Of a stretch of DNA of 64,000 nt, positions 27,431 through 36,351 are shown piece after piece (the first letter of the stretch is position 1; each line of letters opens with the position of its first letter). The position numbers and the translations under genes were made by a program. This DNA comes from Achromobacter agilis (GTDB taxonomy: Bacteria; Pseudomonadota; Gammaproteobacteria; Burkholderiales; Burkholderiaceae_B). The notes under the pieces were generated by a model. The model had not been told where the DNA came from, did no database searches, and worked only from the letters and a program-made list of their open reading frames with translations. The stretch spans positions 62,001 through 126,000 of the forward strand of contig NZ_UFQB01000012.1 of NCBI RefSeq assembly GCF_900496965.1. The letters are read 5' to 3'.

Positions 27431-29698
27431 TCACTCCACCCGCCACCAGCCCGGCAACAGGCCGCGGACCTTGGCGCGCCGGTAGCGGTCGTCGATCAGG
27501 TGCACCGTGCCGACGTCCTGCTCGGTGCGTATCACCCGGCCGGCCGCCTGCACCACCTTCTGCATCCCGGGATACAGGTAGGTGTAGTCGTAGCCGTTCT
27601 CTTCGCCGTAGCGACGGTCCATGGCGCGCTTGATGTGCTCGTTCACGGCGTTCACCTGCGGCAGCCCCAGCGTGGCGATGAAGGCGCCGATCAGGCGCCT
27701 GCCCGGCAGGTCCACGCCCTCGGAGAAGGCGCCGCCCAGGACGGCGAACCCGACGCCCTGCCCCGTTTCGGAGAACCGCGCCAGGAACCCGGCGCGGCCG
27801 GCCTCGTCCATGCCCGGCGTCTGCATCCAGATGGGCACGTCCGGATGGCGTTCGCGCATCAGGTCCGATACACGGCGCAGGTAGTCGAAGCTGCTGAGGA
27901 ACCCCAGGTAGTTGCCCGGCCGTTCGGCGTACTGCCGCGCGATCAGGTCGACGATGGGCGCAAGCGAACGCTCCCGGTCGCGAAAGCGCGTGGACACATT
28001 GCCCACCACCCGCACCGCCAGCTGCTCCGCCTGGAACGGCGCGTCCACGTCGATCCAGGCCGCGGCCGGCGGCAGGCCCAGCGTGTCGCGGTAGAACTGC
28101 TGCGGACTGAAGGTGCCGGAAAACAGCACGGTGGCGTGCGCGCCCGCGTAGCGTCCCGCCAGATACGAGGCGGGGATCACGTTGCGCACGCACAGGGTCG
28201 AAGGCGGCGTCTTGGCGCCGGCGCCCGCGGCGTTCAGGGTCACGTCGAACAGCGCGTGCGGCCCGAACTGCTCGGCCAGGCGCATGAAATGCAGCGCTTC
28301 GAAGTAGAAGGCCAGCACGGGATCGTCCTGCGGCAGGGGCGACAGGCCCATGTGGTCGGTGATGGCGGCCACCGCCTTCTGTACCGCCGCAAGCACGCCG
28401 GCCGGAGCCTCGTCGTAGGCCTGGTAGGCTTGCGCCTGCTTTTTGTTCAAGGCGTTCCAGGACCGGTTCAGGCCGTCGAGCGCCTTCTTCAGCGGCTTGG
28501 GCGCCGCGTAGCGGGCGGCCGCCAGCGCCGTCTGGTCGAGTTCGCCCGTGTACATGCGGCGCGCGCGGTCCACCAGGTTGTGCGCCTCGTCCACCAGCAC
28601 CGCGACCTTCCACTGGTGGGCCTGGGTCAGCCCGTGCAGCATCGCGGTGGCGTCGTAGTAGTAGTTGTAGTCGCCCACCACCACGTCGCTCCACCGCGCC
28701 ATTTCCTGCGACAGGTAATAGGGGCACACCTGGTGTTCGTCGGCCGTGCGGCGCAGCGCGGCGGCGTCCAGCCGGACGTGCTGCAGCGCGGCCTCGCGGG
28801 CGGGCGGCAGGCGGTCGTAGAAGCCCTGGGCCAGCGGGCAGGATTCGCCGTGGCAGTCTTTGTCGGGATGCACGCAGGCCTTGTCGCGCGCCTGCAGGTC
28901 CAGCACCCTCAGGCACGGGGCGGCCGGCTGCGCATTGACGGTTTCCAGCGCCTCGAGCGCCAGGGCGCGGCCCGGCCCTTTGGCGGCCAGGAAGAAAATC
29001 TTGTCCAGCCCCGAGCCCGGGCACGCTTTCAGCAAGGGAAAGATCGTGCCCAGCGTCTTGCCGATGCCGGTGGGCGCCTGCGCCATCAGGCACCCGCCGT
29101 CGCGCGCCGTCCGGTACGCCGCCACGGCCAGTTCGCGCTGCCCGCTGCGGAACGCGCCGTACGGAAAAGCCAGCGCTTCCAGCGCCGCGTCGCGCGCCTG
29201 CCGGTGCGCCAGTTCGGCCGTGGCCCAGGCCAGGAAACGGCCGCACTGTTCCTGGAAGAACGCCGCCAGCGCCGCCGCGTCGTGCGTTTCCGTCAGCACG
29301 GTTTCTTCCTCGGTGACCACGTTGAAGTACACCAGCGCCACGCGCAGCTGCGTCAGCCCCCGCGCCTGGCACAGCAAATGTCCGTAGACCCGGGCCTGCG
29401 CCCAATGGGCTGCCCGGTGGTTCTCGCGCACACCGTCCAGCCGGCCGCGATACGTCTTGATCTCTTCGAGCTGGTTCGCCGCGGGGTCGTAGCCGTCGGC
29501 GCGGCCACGCACCAGCAGGTTCTCGTGCTGGCCGGACAGCGCCACCTCGGTTTCATAGCCCGGCCCGCGCCGGCCTGCCACCGCCACATGCCCCGCCATC
29601 CCCTCCAACCCGCTCGGCGCCGGCGTAAAACGCGAATCCAGGTCGCCGGCGCGCGCCGTGAACTCGCACAGCGCCCGTACCGCCACGGTGTATTTCAT
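27431..29698 (-). CDS. Fusion of RecB-type PD-(D/E)xK nuclease and XPD/DinG-type Fe-S helicase
   Basis: 755 residues. The N-terminal 110 residues carry a nuclease core: RGRADGY (D68), EEIKTY (E79-x-K81) and QARVY (Q101/Y105), the D-ExK-QxxxY pattern of RecB/Cas4-like nucleases. The helicase follows: Walker A APTGIGKT (208-215), four Fe-S ligands Cys275, 282, 287 and 325, DEAH box (370-373) and a C-terminal QAAGRVIRT motif. Such enzymes unwind 5'-3' and, here, could also cut DNA. It lies downstream of the FAN1-like nuclease gene (70 bp), suggesting joint action in repair of crosslinks or branched DNA. Confidence 0.9.
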   Translation of the reverse strand: MKYTVAVRALCEFTARAGDLDSRFTPAPSGLEGMAGHVAVAGRRGPGYETEVALSGQHENLLVRGRADGYDPAANQLEEIKTYRGRLDGVRENHRAAHWAQARVYGHLLCQARGLTQLRVALVYFNVVTEEETVLTETHDAAALAAFFQEQCGRFLAWATAELAHRQARDAALEALAFPYGAFRSGQRELAVAAYRTARDGGCLMAQAPTGIGKTLGTIFPLLKACPGSGLDKIFFLAAKGPGRALALEALETVNAQPAAPCLRVLDLQARDKACVHPDKDCHGESCPLAQGFYDRLPPAREAALQHVRLDAAALRRTADEHQVCPYYLSQEMARWSDVVVGDYNYYYDATAMLHGLTQAHQWKVAVLVDEAHNLVDRARRMYTGELDQTALAAARYAAPKPLKKALDGLNRSWNALNKKQAQAYQAYDEAPAGVLAAVQKAVAAITDHMGLSPLPQDDPVLAFYFEALHFMRLAEQFGPHALFDVTLNAAGAGAKTPPSTLCVRNVIPASYLAGRYAGAHATVLFSGTFSPQQFYRDTLGLPPAAAWIDVDAPFQAEQLAVRVVGNVSTRFRDRERSLAPIVDLIARQYAERPGNYLGFLSSFDYLRRVSDLMRERHPDVPIWMQTPGMDEAGRAGFLARFSETGQGVGFAVLGGAFSEGVDLPGRRLIGAFIATLGLPQVNAVNEHIKRAMDRRYGEENGYDYTYLYPGMQKVVQAAGRVIRTEQDVGTVHLIDDRYRRAKVRGLLPGWWRVE

Positions 29699-29768
29699 CT
29701 TGGGCCCGTTCCAGGATGGATACTCCGCTTCAGAAGGCCGCTGGCGCGCATCGTGTGGCGGACCGCCG

Positions 29769-31412
29769 TCATTCCGTGTCCTCCCGCCAGCTCACGTGGC
29801 AAACGCTGACCGGCATCCCGTGCGCAACGCAGTATTCGAGCCAACGGATCTGGTTGTCCTGCAGCTTGTCGCCCGGCCCCTTGACCTCGATCAGTTCGTA
29901 GCGCCGCTCGCCCGGCCAGAAGCGGACGAGGTCCGGCAGGCCCGACCGGTTAGCCTTGACGTCGCGCAGCAGCCGCGCGAAAAACAGCTTCAGGTGCGCC
30001 GCGGGCAGGCAATCCAGGGCCTGCGCCAGCAGCGGCTCGGACAGCGCCCCCCAGAACACGAACGGCGACTGCACGCCGCGCTTGCCGGCGTAGCGCGCCA
30101 GGATCGTGTCGCGGTAGCCGGGGGTATCGAGCTGCGCCAGGCATTCGGCGAAGCGCGCTTCGCGCCGCAAGTGGAAGTCGGGGGAATCCAGATCGGCGGG
30201 CCCGCGCTGGAACGGATGGAAAAACGCGCCGGGCACGGGTTCGAACACCGCCGGCCAGCACAACAGACCGAACAGCGAATTGATGAGCGCGTTCTCGACG
30301 TAGTGCACAGGCGCGTCGTCGCGGTGCAGGTGGTCGCGCGCCACGAATTCGACCGACGCGGGCTGCATGGGCCGAGGCAGGCACAGGTCCGTGCGCGCCA
30401 TCGCGGGCAGCCGCCGGCGCGCGGGGGCCGCCTGCCCCGCCCCGCGCAGCAGGCGCGGCATCATCCGCGCCAGCCGCTGGCTTTCCTCTTCGCTTTCCGG
30501 TGCGGCCTGCGCCTGCGCCGCCAGCGCCAGCGCGTCGCCGAACCGCGCCATGCGTTCATACACGCGGATGCGCCGATGGCGCGCGCCCGGATAGGCGCAC
30601 AACGCGTACACCCGCTGCGCGGCCTCCCAATCCTGGGTGCGCTCGCAGGCCTGGCCGATACGTAGCAGCACCTTGCCGCGCCGCTTCTCCAGCCAGGCAT
30701 TGCCGCTGGCGCAGGCGTCGACCGCCGGCAACAGCGCATCGACCGCCGCCCCGTCCTCCAGGGCCTGGCGGCACGCGTGCAGCGCCAGGTAGCGGTCGAC
30801 GTCGGCGCGGGCCTGGAACGCGCGCGACGCCGCATCGAACGGCACGGTCTCGTACTGGAACACGCCCAAGTCCGCCAGCACGAACTCCGACCAGTCCTGG
30901 CGCAGATTGCCGAAGAACATGAGGCGGAACCGCTCGCACTGGTCCGCCGCCATGACACGCCACACCGGTTCCCCTGCCTGCGGGTGCCACGCCGCGTAGG
31001 GCTGCGCCTGCGGGTGGCACGGCCGCAGCACTTCCAGCAGCTCGGTCTTGCGGACGCCGGGTTTGACCGGCGTGCCGGGGAACAACGCCACGAGCTCGGC
31101 CTTGGTATGCAGGCCGAAGAGCTCGTCCAGCGTCATGGGCGCGTCGGCATCCAGCCAACCCAGTGCCGCCAGCGGCGCGGCCGCCTCGCGGGTGCCTGGG
31201 ATTTCCTCGTAGGCCAGCCGGGTGGCGCGGAACCACGGCCCGCGCCGCATCAGCATCCGCACCATCAGCGCCCGCGACGCCTGCGGCAAGGCCTGGAAAT
31301 CCGCCAGGAAGCGGAGTTCGGCGTCGTCCAGCAGGTCGGCGTAGCGCTCGGCGATCCACGCCAGCGCGCGCTCGAAATTGTGCAGGTAGTAGTAGCGGTG
31401 CGGAGGAAACAT
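29769..31412 (-). CDS. FAN1-like VRR-NUC structure-specific nuclease
   Basis: 547 residues. The C-terminal VRR-NUC domain shows GLPDLVRFW (about 491-499), ELIEVKGPGDKLQDNQIRWL (about 505-524), i.e. the PD...ExK...Q catalytic set of FAN1 flap/crosslink nucleases. A SAP-like region (ELVALFPGTPVKPGVRKTEL) and a helical TPR-like middle part match the bacterial FAN1 layout, and the length is right. Proposed role is 5'-flap cleavage in interstrand crosslink repair, as shown for the Pseudomonas and human enzymes. It is encoded between a P-loop protein and a nuclease-helicase on one strand with short gaps. Confidence 0.92.
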   Translation of the reverse strand: MFPPHRYYYLHNFERALAWIAERYADLLDDAELRFLADFQALPQASRALMVRMLMRRGPWFRATRLAYEEIPGTREAAAPLAALGWLDADAPMTLDELFGLHTKAELVALFPGTPVKPGVRKTELLEVLRPCHPQAQPYAAWHPQAGEPVWRVMAADQCERFRLMFFGNLRQDWSEFVLADLGVFQYETVPFDAASRAFQARADVDRYLALHACRQALEDGAAVDALLPAVDACASGNAWLEKRRGKVLLRIGQACERTQDWEAAQRVYALCAYPGARHRRIRVYERMARFGDALALAAQAQAAPESEEESQRLARMMPRLLRGAGQAAPARRRLPAMARTDLCLPRPMQPASVEFVARDHLHRDDAPVHYVENALINSLFGLLCWPAVFEPVPGAFFHPFQRGPADLDSPDFHLRREARFAECLAQLDTPGYRDTILARYAGKRGVQSPFVFWGALSEPLLAQALDCLPAAHLKLFFARLLRDVKANRSGLPDLVRFWPGERRYELIEVKGPGDKLQDNQIRWLEYCVAHGMPVSVCHVSWREDTE

Positions 31413-31447
31413 CGGCGCGGCCGGATAACTGGGTATTTATCCAGTAA

Positions 31448-31987
31448 TCATAGCAGGCCGGCCGGCTTGCCGCCGTCCGGAACATGGCGGACGATGTCAA
31501 AGCCCTCGTCTTCGGATGGCTCCACGAAATACGCCGTGATCGCGTCGTACTGCGCATCGGTGGTGGTGAACGGATGCGTGCCCGAGGCATTGCGCGCGCG
31601 CAGCCGCGCCTTGCATACCGCATCGGGCACGTCCAGGTAGTGCAGCCGATGGGCGCAACCGGCCTGCGCCGCCACCTCGCGCAGCCATTCGCGGCTACGC
31701 CGGGTGTTGGCCGGGAAGTCCAGCACCACCGACAGGCCTGCCCCGGCGAGCGAGGCGACGTGTTCGCCGATCGCGTTGCGCAGCCGGGCGGCGCAGCGGC
31801 CATAGTCCGTCACGTCCAGGATCTCGCCGGGATATAGCGCCGCCAGCCAGCGGTCTTCGCTGAGCAGCAGCGTCGCGGGCCGGGACGCCAGTTCGGCGGC
31901 CAGCGTGGATTTGCCGGCGCCGATCTTGCCGCACAGAAAGTGCAGGGTTGGCGCCGCAGCGCAGGAGGTGGAAGGGGATGATGGCAT
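31448..31987 (-). CDS. P-loop ATPase/kinase-like protein (zeta-toxin/AAA_33 type)
   Basis: 179 residues from the ATG at 31987, which has AGGAG 6 bp upstream; upstream in-frame codons run into a terminator and are rejected. Walker A is FLCGKIGAGKSTLA, followed by LLLSEDRWL and VVLDFPANTRRSREWL, the pattern of small nucleotide, sugar or zeta-type kinases that phosphorylate a small substrate. No antitoxin-like gene is adjacent, so I would not call it a toxin. It is first in a possible operon with the FAN1-like gene (35-bp gap). Its role with them is unknown. Confidence 0.8.
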   Translation of the reverse strand: MPSSPSTSCAAAPTLHFLCGKIGAGKSTLAAELASRPATLLLSEDRWLAALYPGEILDVTDYGRCAARLRNAIGEHVASLAGAGLSVVLDFPANTRRSREWLREVAAQAGCAHRLHYLDVPDAVCKARLRARNASGTHPFTTTDAQYDAITAYFVEPSEDEGFDIVRHVPDGGKPAGLL

Positions 31988-32025
31988 TGGGGCTCCTGGG
32001 AACGAAGACCAGAAGGCGGGAGACC

Positions 32026-32053
32026 AAACAAAAAACCCGCCTCTGGCGGGTTT
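32026..32053 (-). terminator. Intrinsic terminator of the GMC dehydrogenase operon
   Basis: AAACCCGCC (32033-32041), loop TCT, GGCGGGTTT (32045-32053); on the minus strand the stem is followed by TTTGTTTGG. It reads leftward and lies about 180 bp after the cytochrome gene stop, directly before the P-loop gene. A second, T-less hairpin (CCGGCGCG 32160-32167 / CGCGCCGG 32191-32198) lies between. Confidence 0.85.
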
Positions 32054-32233
32054 GTCTGGCAATGTGCTGACGCGCGCTAACCCACCCTGCTTGCGATGGC
32101 GGGAATAATTCGGGCGAACGAAGATTGCGGGCGCGTCATGAAAAAAATGATGCGCCCGACCGGCGCGCCTGTCAAATCGCCGCGGCCGGCCGCGCCGGAA
32201 AACCTAGGTCTCCCGGCGCGGACCAGGCTGGCG

Positions 32234-33553
32234 TCAGCGGGCCGGCTGCGGCGCGGCGCCGACTTCCTCGCGCACCTTGGCCACGTCGGCGGCGCTGACC
32301 GCCGCTGCCTTGTTGCCCCAGCTGGACCGCACGAAGGTCACCACGTCGGCGACTTCCTTGTCGGTCATGCGCCAGTCGAAGCCCGGCATCGCATACGCGG
32401 TCGGCGCCGCCGACGTCCCCGGCATCTGCGCCCCCTTGAGCACGATGTGGATCAGGGAGGCGGGATCCGCCGAGTTCACGGTGGAGCTGAGCGCGAGCTG
32501 CGGGAACGTTTCCGAGTAGCCCTTGCCCGTGCTGCGGTGGCAGGCCGCGCAGTTGTTGAGGAAGGCCATCGCCCCGTCGCTCTGGTCCTTGCCGGCGCGC
32601 AGCGCCTGCGCCGCGGAATCGTCATAGGCGAGCGGCTTGGTCGCGTCCTTGTTCACCGGCGGCAGGCTCTTCAGGTACACGGCGATGGCGTTCACGTCGG
32701 CGTCGGACAGGTGCTGCGTGCTGTCGCCCACCACCTGCGCCATACCGCCGAAGGCCGCGGAATGGCCGTTGCGGCCGGACTTCAGGAAGGCCGCGATGTC
32801 CTCCTTGCTCCAGCTGCCCAGGCCGTCGGTCATGTCGCCCCGCAGGTTCTTGGCGAGCCAGCCTTCGACCACGCCGCCCGACAGGAAGGCCGAGCCGTCC
32901 GCCTCGGTCAGCGCCTTTTCCTGCAAGGCGAAGCCGCGCGGCGTATGGCAGGTGCTGCAATGGCCCAGGCCTTCCACCAGGTACTGGCCACGCAGCAACG
33001 CGTCGCGGTCGGCGCCCTTCAGGTCGCTCGCGGCGGGCCCGCTCACGGCGTCCGGCGCGAACATCCAGCGCCACACGCCCAGCGGCCAGCGCATCGACAG
33101 CGGCCAGGTGATGTCGGTGTCCTTGTTGGCCTGCTTCACCGGCGGGACGCCATGCATGAAGTAGGCATACAAAGCCTTCACATCGTCGGGAGTGACCTTC
33201 GCGTAGGCCGTGTACGGCATGGCCGGATACAGCGAATGCCCGTCCTTGGCCACGCCGTGGCGCACCGCCCGGTCGAAATCCTCGTACGAGTACTCGCCGA
33301 TGCCGGTTTCCTTGTCCGGCGTGATGTTGGTGGAGTAGATCGTGCCCAGCGGCGACTCGATGCCCAGCCCGCCCGCGAACGGCTTGCCGTCCTTCGCGGT
33401 GTGGCAGGCAATGCAGTCGCCGGCGCGCGACAGGTACTCGCCCTGCTTGATCAGCTGCGCGTCGGCAGCGGCCGCGGCGGGCGTGCCATCCGCCGCCCAC
33501 GCCGAGCCCGCAACCAGGGCGGAGATTGCCGCAACAATGGTCTGCTTAATCAT
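32234..33553 (-). CDS. Triheme cytochrome c subunit of GMC dehydrogenase
   Basis: 439 residues with a Sec signal peptide (cleavage near SAWA-AD, residue 20) and three heme-c sites, CIACH (47-51), CSTCH (199-203) and CAACH (335-339). This is the layout of cytochrome subunits of membrane-bound gluconate, 2-ketogluconate, sorbitol and alcohol dehydrogenases, which pass electrons from the flavin subunit to ubiquinone. Third and last gene of the operon, 12 bp after the flavoprotein gene. Substrate unknown. Confidence 0.92.
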   Translation of the reverse strand: MIKQTIVAAISALVAGSAWAADGTPAAAAADAQLIKQGEYLSRAGDCIACHTAKDGKPFAGGLGIESPLGTIYSTNITPDKETGIGEYSYEDFDRAVRHGVAKDGHSLYPAMPYTAYAKVTPDDVKALYAYFMHGVPPVKQANKDTDITWPLSMRWPLGVWRWMFAPDAVSGPAASDLKGADRDALLRGQYLVEGLGHCSTCHTPRGFALQEKALTEADGSAFLSGGVVEGWLAKNLRGDMTDGLGSWSKEDIAAFLKSGRNGHSAAFGGMAQVVGDSTQHLSDADVNAIAVYLKSLPPVNKDATKPLAYDDSAAQALRAGKDQSDGAMAFLNNCAACHRSTGKGYSETFPQLALSSTVNSADPASLIHIVLKGAQMPGTSAAPTAYAMPGFDWRMTDKEVADVVTFVRSSWGNKAAAVSAADVAKVREEVGAAPQPAR

Positions 33554-33565
33554 TGTTCCGTCTCC

Positions 33566-35341
33566 TTACGCCTGGACCAGCGGGCCGGGGTTCTTCAGGT
33601 ACTGGTCGCGTATCGCCTGCGCGGACCAGAAGGCCAGCGCCCCGACCAGGCCCGTCGGGTTGTAGCCCATGTTCTGCGGGAACACGCAGGCCCCCATCAC
33701 GAACACGTTGGGCACGTCCCAGCTCTGCAGGTACTTGTTGACCACGCTTTCCTTCGGATTGGACCCCATAATGGCCCCGCCCGTGTTGTGCGTGCTCTGG
33801 TAGACCCGGGTGTCGTAGCGCGCGCCCTTCTTGCGCACCCCCACGGCGTACTTTTCGGGCTTCATGGCCTTGGCCACTTCTTCCATGCGCTTGCCCATGT
33901 AGCCCAGCATGTCGAACTCGTTGTCATGCCAATCGAAAGTCATGCGCAAGAGCGGCTGGCCGAAGGTGTCCTTGTAGGTCGGGTCCAACGACAGATAGGC
34001 GTCGCGGTACGACATCACCGAACCGGAAATGCCTATGGACATGTGGCGCTGGTAGGCATCCTGCACCCCGGCCTTCCAGCCCGTGCCCCAGCTGGGCGTA
34101 CCCGGCATGGTGGGCGTCTGCTTGATGGGACGGCCGCCGTAGCGCACGTGGCGGATGCTGGCGCCGCCCAGGAATCCCAGCGGGCCGTGGTCGAACTGGT
34201 CGCCGTTCAGGTCGTCCATGCCCACGCCGCCCGCGCCCGTGCCCACGAAGGGATTGAGCTGGGTGCCCTTGGGCAGCAGCACGCTGACCGCGCCGTTCAT
34301 CTGGTACGCGTAATTCTTGCCGACCACGCCTTCGTTGGTCTTGGGGTCGTAAGGCTTGCCGATGCCCGACAGCAGCAGCAGGCGCACGTTGTGCATCTGG
34401 TAGGCCGACAGGATCACCAGGTCGGCGGGCTGATCCACCTCGCGGCCTTGCGCATCGATATAGGTCACGCCCACGGCCTTCTTGCCCGTCGAATCCAGGT
34501 TGACCTTGATCACGTGCGATTGCGTGCGCAGCTCGAAGTTGGGCTTCTTCAGCAGCACCGGCAGAATGGTCGTCTGCGGCGATGCCTTCGAATACATATA
34601 GCAGCCGTAGTTCTCGCAGAAGCCGCAGAAATTACAGGGCCCCAGGCGCACGCCATACGGATTGGTGTAGGGGCCGGACGCGTTGGCCGCGGGCGCCGGG
34701 TACGGATGGAAGCCGACCTCGCGCGCGGCCTTGTCGAACAGCTGAGCGCCATAGGTGGTGGTCAGGGGCGGCAGCGGGAATTCCTTGCTGCGCTTGCCTT
34801 CCAGCGGGTTGCCGCCTTCCACGATCTGGCCGTTCAGGTTGCCGGCCTTGCCCGAGGTGCCGCAGACGTACTCGAACTTGCTGAAGTACGGTTCCAGTTC
34901 GTCGTAGGTCACGCCGAAATCCTGGATGGTCATGCCTTCGGGAATGAAGTCCTTGCCGTAGCGCGTCTCGTAGCGCGTGCGCAGTTCCAGTTCTTCGGGC
35001 AGCACGCGGTAGTGCATGCCGTTCCAGTGGAAGCCCGCCCCGCCCACGCCGGTGCCCAGCAGGAACGAACCGTTCTGGCGGTACGGCACGGCCACGTCGT
35101 CCACGCCGTGGCGGATGGTCACGGTTTCCTTGGACAGGTCCTGGAACAGCTTGCCGCGCACGGAGTACGCCAGCTCGTCGATCACCTTGGGGTACTCGGC
35201 GTCCTTGGGCGTGTCCTGCATGCCGCCGCGCTCCAGCGCAAGCACGTGCAGGCCGGCCTCGGTCAGTTCCTGGCCCAGGATCGCGCCGGTCCAGCCGAAC
35301 CCGACCAGCACCGCATCAACTTTCTCTTTTTTGATCGCCAT
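33566..35341 (-). CDS. GMC-family flavoprotein (gluconate 2-dehydrogenase-type large subunit)
   Basis: 591 residues. The FAD-binding motif GFGWTGAILG is at 14-23, followed by LALERGG; GTGVGGAGFHWNG and C-terminal STHNTGGAIMGSNP and NPTGLVGALAF complete the GMC pattern. Four cysteines at 236, 239, 242 and 247 (GPCNFCGFCENYGC) may bind the Fe-S cluster reported in FAD-dependent glucose dehydrogenases of this type. There is no signal peptide: it is presumably exported with the Tat-signal small subunit. Probable periplasmic oxidation of an aldose, aldonic acid or alcohol. Three bp after the small subunit gene. Confidence 0.92.
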   Translation of the reverse strand: MAIKKEKVDAVLVGFGWTGAILGQELTEAGLHVLALERGGMQDTPKDAEYPKVIDELAYSVRGKLFQDLSKETVTIRHGVDDVAVPYRQNGSFLLGTGVGGAGFHWNGMHYRVLPEELELRTRYETRYGKDFIPEGMTIQDFGVTYDELEPYFSKFEYVCGTSGKAGNLNGQIVEGGNPLEGKRSKEFPLPPLTTTYGAQLFDKAAREVGFHPYPAPAANASGPYTNPYGVRLGPCNFCGFCENYGCYMYSKASPQTTILPVLLKKPNFELRTQSHVIKVNLDSTGKKAVGVTYIDAQGREVDQPADLVILSAYQMHNVRLLLLSGIGKPYDPKTNEGVVGKNYAYQMNGAVSVLLPKGTQLNPFVGTGAGGVGMDDLNGDQFDHGPLGFLGGASIRHVRYGGRPIKQTPTMPGTPSWGTGWKAGVQDAYQRHMSIGISGSVMSYRDAYLSLDPTYKDTFGQPLLRMTFDWHDNEFDMLGYMGKRMEEVAKAMKPEKYAVGVRKKGARYDTRVYQSTHNTGGAIMGSNPKESVVNKYLQSWDVPNVFVMGACVFPQNMGYNPTGLVGALAFWSAQAIRDQYLKNPGPLVQA

Positions 35342-35344
35342 GGC

Positions 35345-36058
35345 TCAGCCCTTCTCCCCAGAGATCGAAACGGGACCGTAGGGGTACTTCACGTTGGGCT
35401 GGTCCGCCCAGTCCATGTAATCGGCGCGCGCCCCCGGGAAACCCACCATCTTCCAACCCACCATGTCCTTGTTGCCGCCATACATCGGATCGGCGAAGAA
35501 CCCTTCCTTGGTGTTGGAAAGCAGGAAGCTGAAGAACGTCCTGGACGGAACGGTCTCGAACACGATCTTGCCGCCCTGCAGGTCCTTGAGGATCTGCTCC
35601 TGCAGCGGCTTGTCGAGGTCGGCGTAGACCTTGCCGTGCGTTTTCATGCACCAGGCGTCGCAGGCTTCGATGCCGTTGCGGTAGACCTGGCGCGGATTCT
35701 GGTTCAGCTGGTAGCCCAGTTCCGGCACCACGTCGGGATGGAACGGCCCCTGCATGTACCAGAGCTTGCCGTGGCCGAACGGGGTCTCCATCTGGCGGTC
35801 GATGAACTCCGGCACGCCGGCTTCGATGGCGCCGGGGCCATACTCATCGGCGGGAATCAGGTGGTCGACCGCCGCGACGATGAAGGCCCACTCGGCCTTC
35901 GTGAAATAGGTGGGTTCATAAGGCTTGGCCGCTTGCGCCGTAGCGTTTTCCGACCCGCTGGTACAGCCGGTGGCCATTGCGCCCACCGCCAACGTCGACG
36001 CCGGCACGATGGCCAACGCCTGCAGGAACCGCCTGCGCGGCTTTGCGTCTTCTGTCAT
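35345..36058 (-). CDS. Small (gamma) subunit of gluconate 2-dehydrogenase-type complex, Tat-exported
   Basis: 237 residues from the ATG at 36058; GGAG lies 6 bp upstream, whereas the in-frame ATG at 36064 directly abuts it. The N-terminus has a twin-arginine signal (RRRFLQAL, residues 8-15) with a hydrophobic stretch ending near TGC, possibly a lipobox. The rest matches gluconate 2-dehydrogenase subunit 3 (FTKAEWAFIVAAVDHLIPAD; FFADPMYGGNKDMVGWKMVG). It carries the large subunit through the Tat system and helps it fold. First gene of the operon. Confidence 0.92.
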   Translation of the reverse strand: MTEDAKPRRRFLQALAIVPASTLAVGAMATGCTSGSENATAQAAKPYEPTYFTKAEWAFIVAAVDHLIPADEYGPGAIEAGVPEFIDRQMETPFGHGKLWYMQGPFHPDVVPELGYQLNQNPRQVYRNGIEACDAWCMKTHGKVYADLDKPLQEQILKDLQGGKIVFETVPSRTFFSFLLSNTKEGFFADPMYGGNKDMVGWKMVGFPGARADYMDWADQPNVKYPYGPVSISGEKG

Positions 36059-36219
36059 AGACATCTCCGTGATTACTTCCAGTTGTCCTAGCGCGCTAGC
36101 GAACATGAACCTGGAAACACGAACCGCCGAGCTAGTGACAACACGCTCTTCGCTTACAGAAAATCGACTTTTCTCGTGAAAGGGGACACAAGAAAAGGTG
36201 CCGACATTATGCGCTCTTT

Positions 36220-36247
36220 CGACCATCTGATACGCTCATACGACCAT
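36220..36247. promoter_or_regulatory. Direct repeat of CGACCAT in the 36059-36351 gap
   Basis: CGACCAT occurs at 36220-36226 and 36241-36247, exactly 21 bp apart, each followed by a TGATA or TATCAG element (CTGATA and TATCAG also form an inverted pair). The 293-bp gap between the GMC operon and the next rightward gene also holds a CTAGCGCGCTAG palindrome (36088-36099). These could be regulator sites for the GMC operon. I see no gene in the gap. Confidence 0.35.
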
Positions 36248-36262
36248 ATCAGTTCGATTTTC

Positions 36263-36291
36263 TTGACATGGAAATGTCTTTTGCTTTAAGG
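36263..36291 (+). promoter_or_regulatory. Possible sigma-70 promoter
   Basis: TTGACA at 36263-36268 is a perfect -35 box; at 16-bp spacing the best -10 is TTTAAG (36285-36290), matching 4 of 6. Transcription would start near 36297, a few bases before the terminator-like hairpin at 36302. Weak -10, so low confidence. Confidence 0.3.
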
Positions 36292-36301
36292 ACTACGTAA
36301 G

Positions 36302-36325
36302 AAGCCCGCCAATGCGGGCTTTTTC
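36302..36325 (+). terminator. Terminator-like hairpin just before a coding sequence
   Basis: AAGCCCGC (36302-36309), loop CAAT, GCGGGCTT (36314-36321), then a T-run to 36324. It reads rightward and lies 27 bp before the ATG at 36352, with no rightward gene upstream. It could be a leader attenuator of that gene or the end of a short RNA. Confidence 0.65.
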
Positions 36326-36351
36326 TGACAAGGCGATGAACGATTCCGACC

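Noticed and set aside
31448..31987. P-loop protein as a zeta-type toxin of a toxin-antitoxin pair
   Set aside because: No small antitoxin gene is adjacent and the surrounding genes are for DNA repair; only the kinase fold is supported.
32096..36091. A 1331-codon open frame on the plus strand opposite the GMC dehydrogenase operon
   Set aside because: It is antisense to three well-supported genes, its protein is low-complexity (His/Arg/Gly/Ala-rich), and it reflects the GC bias of the opposite codons.
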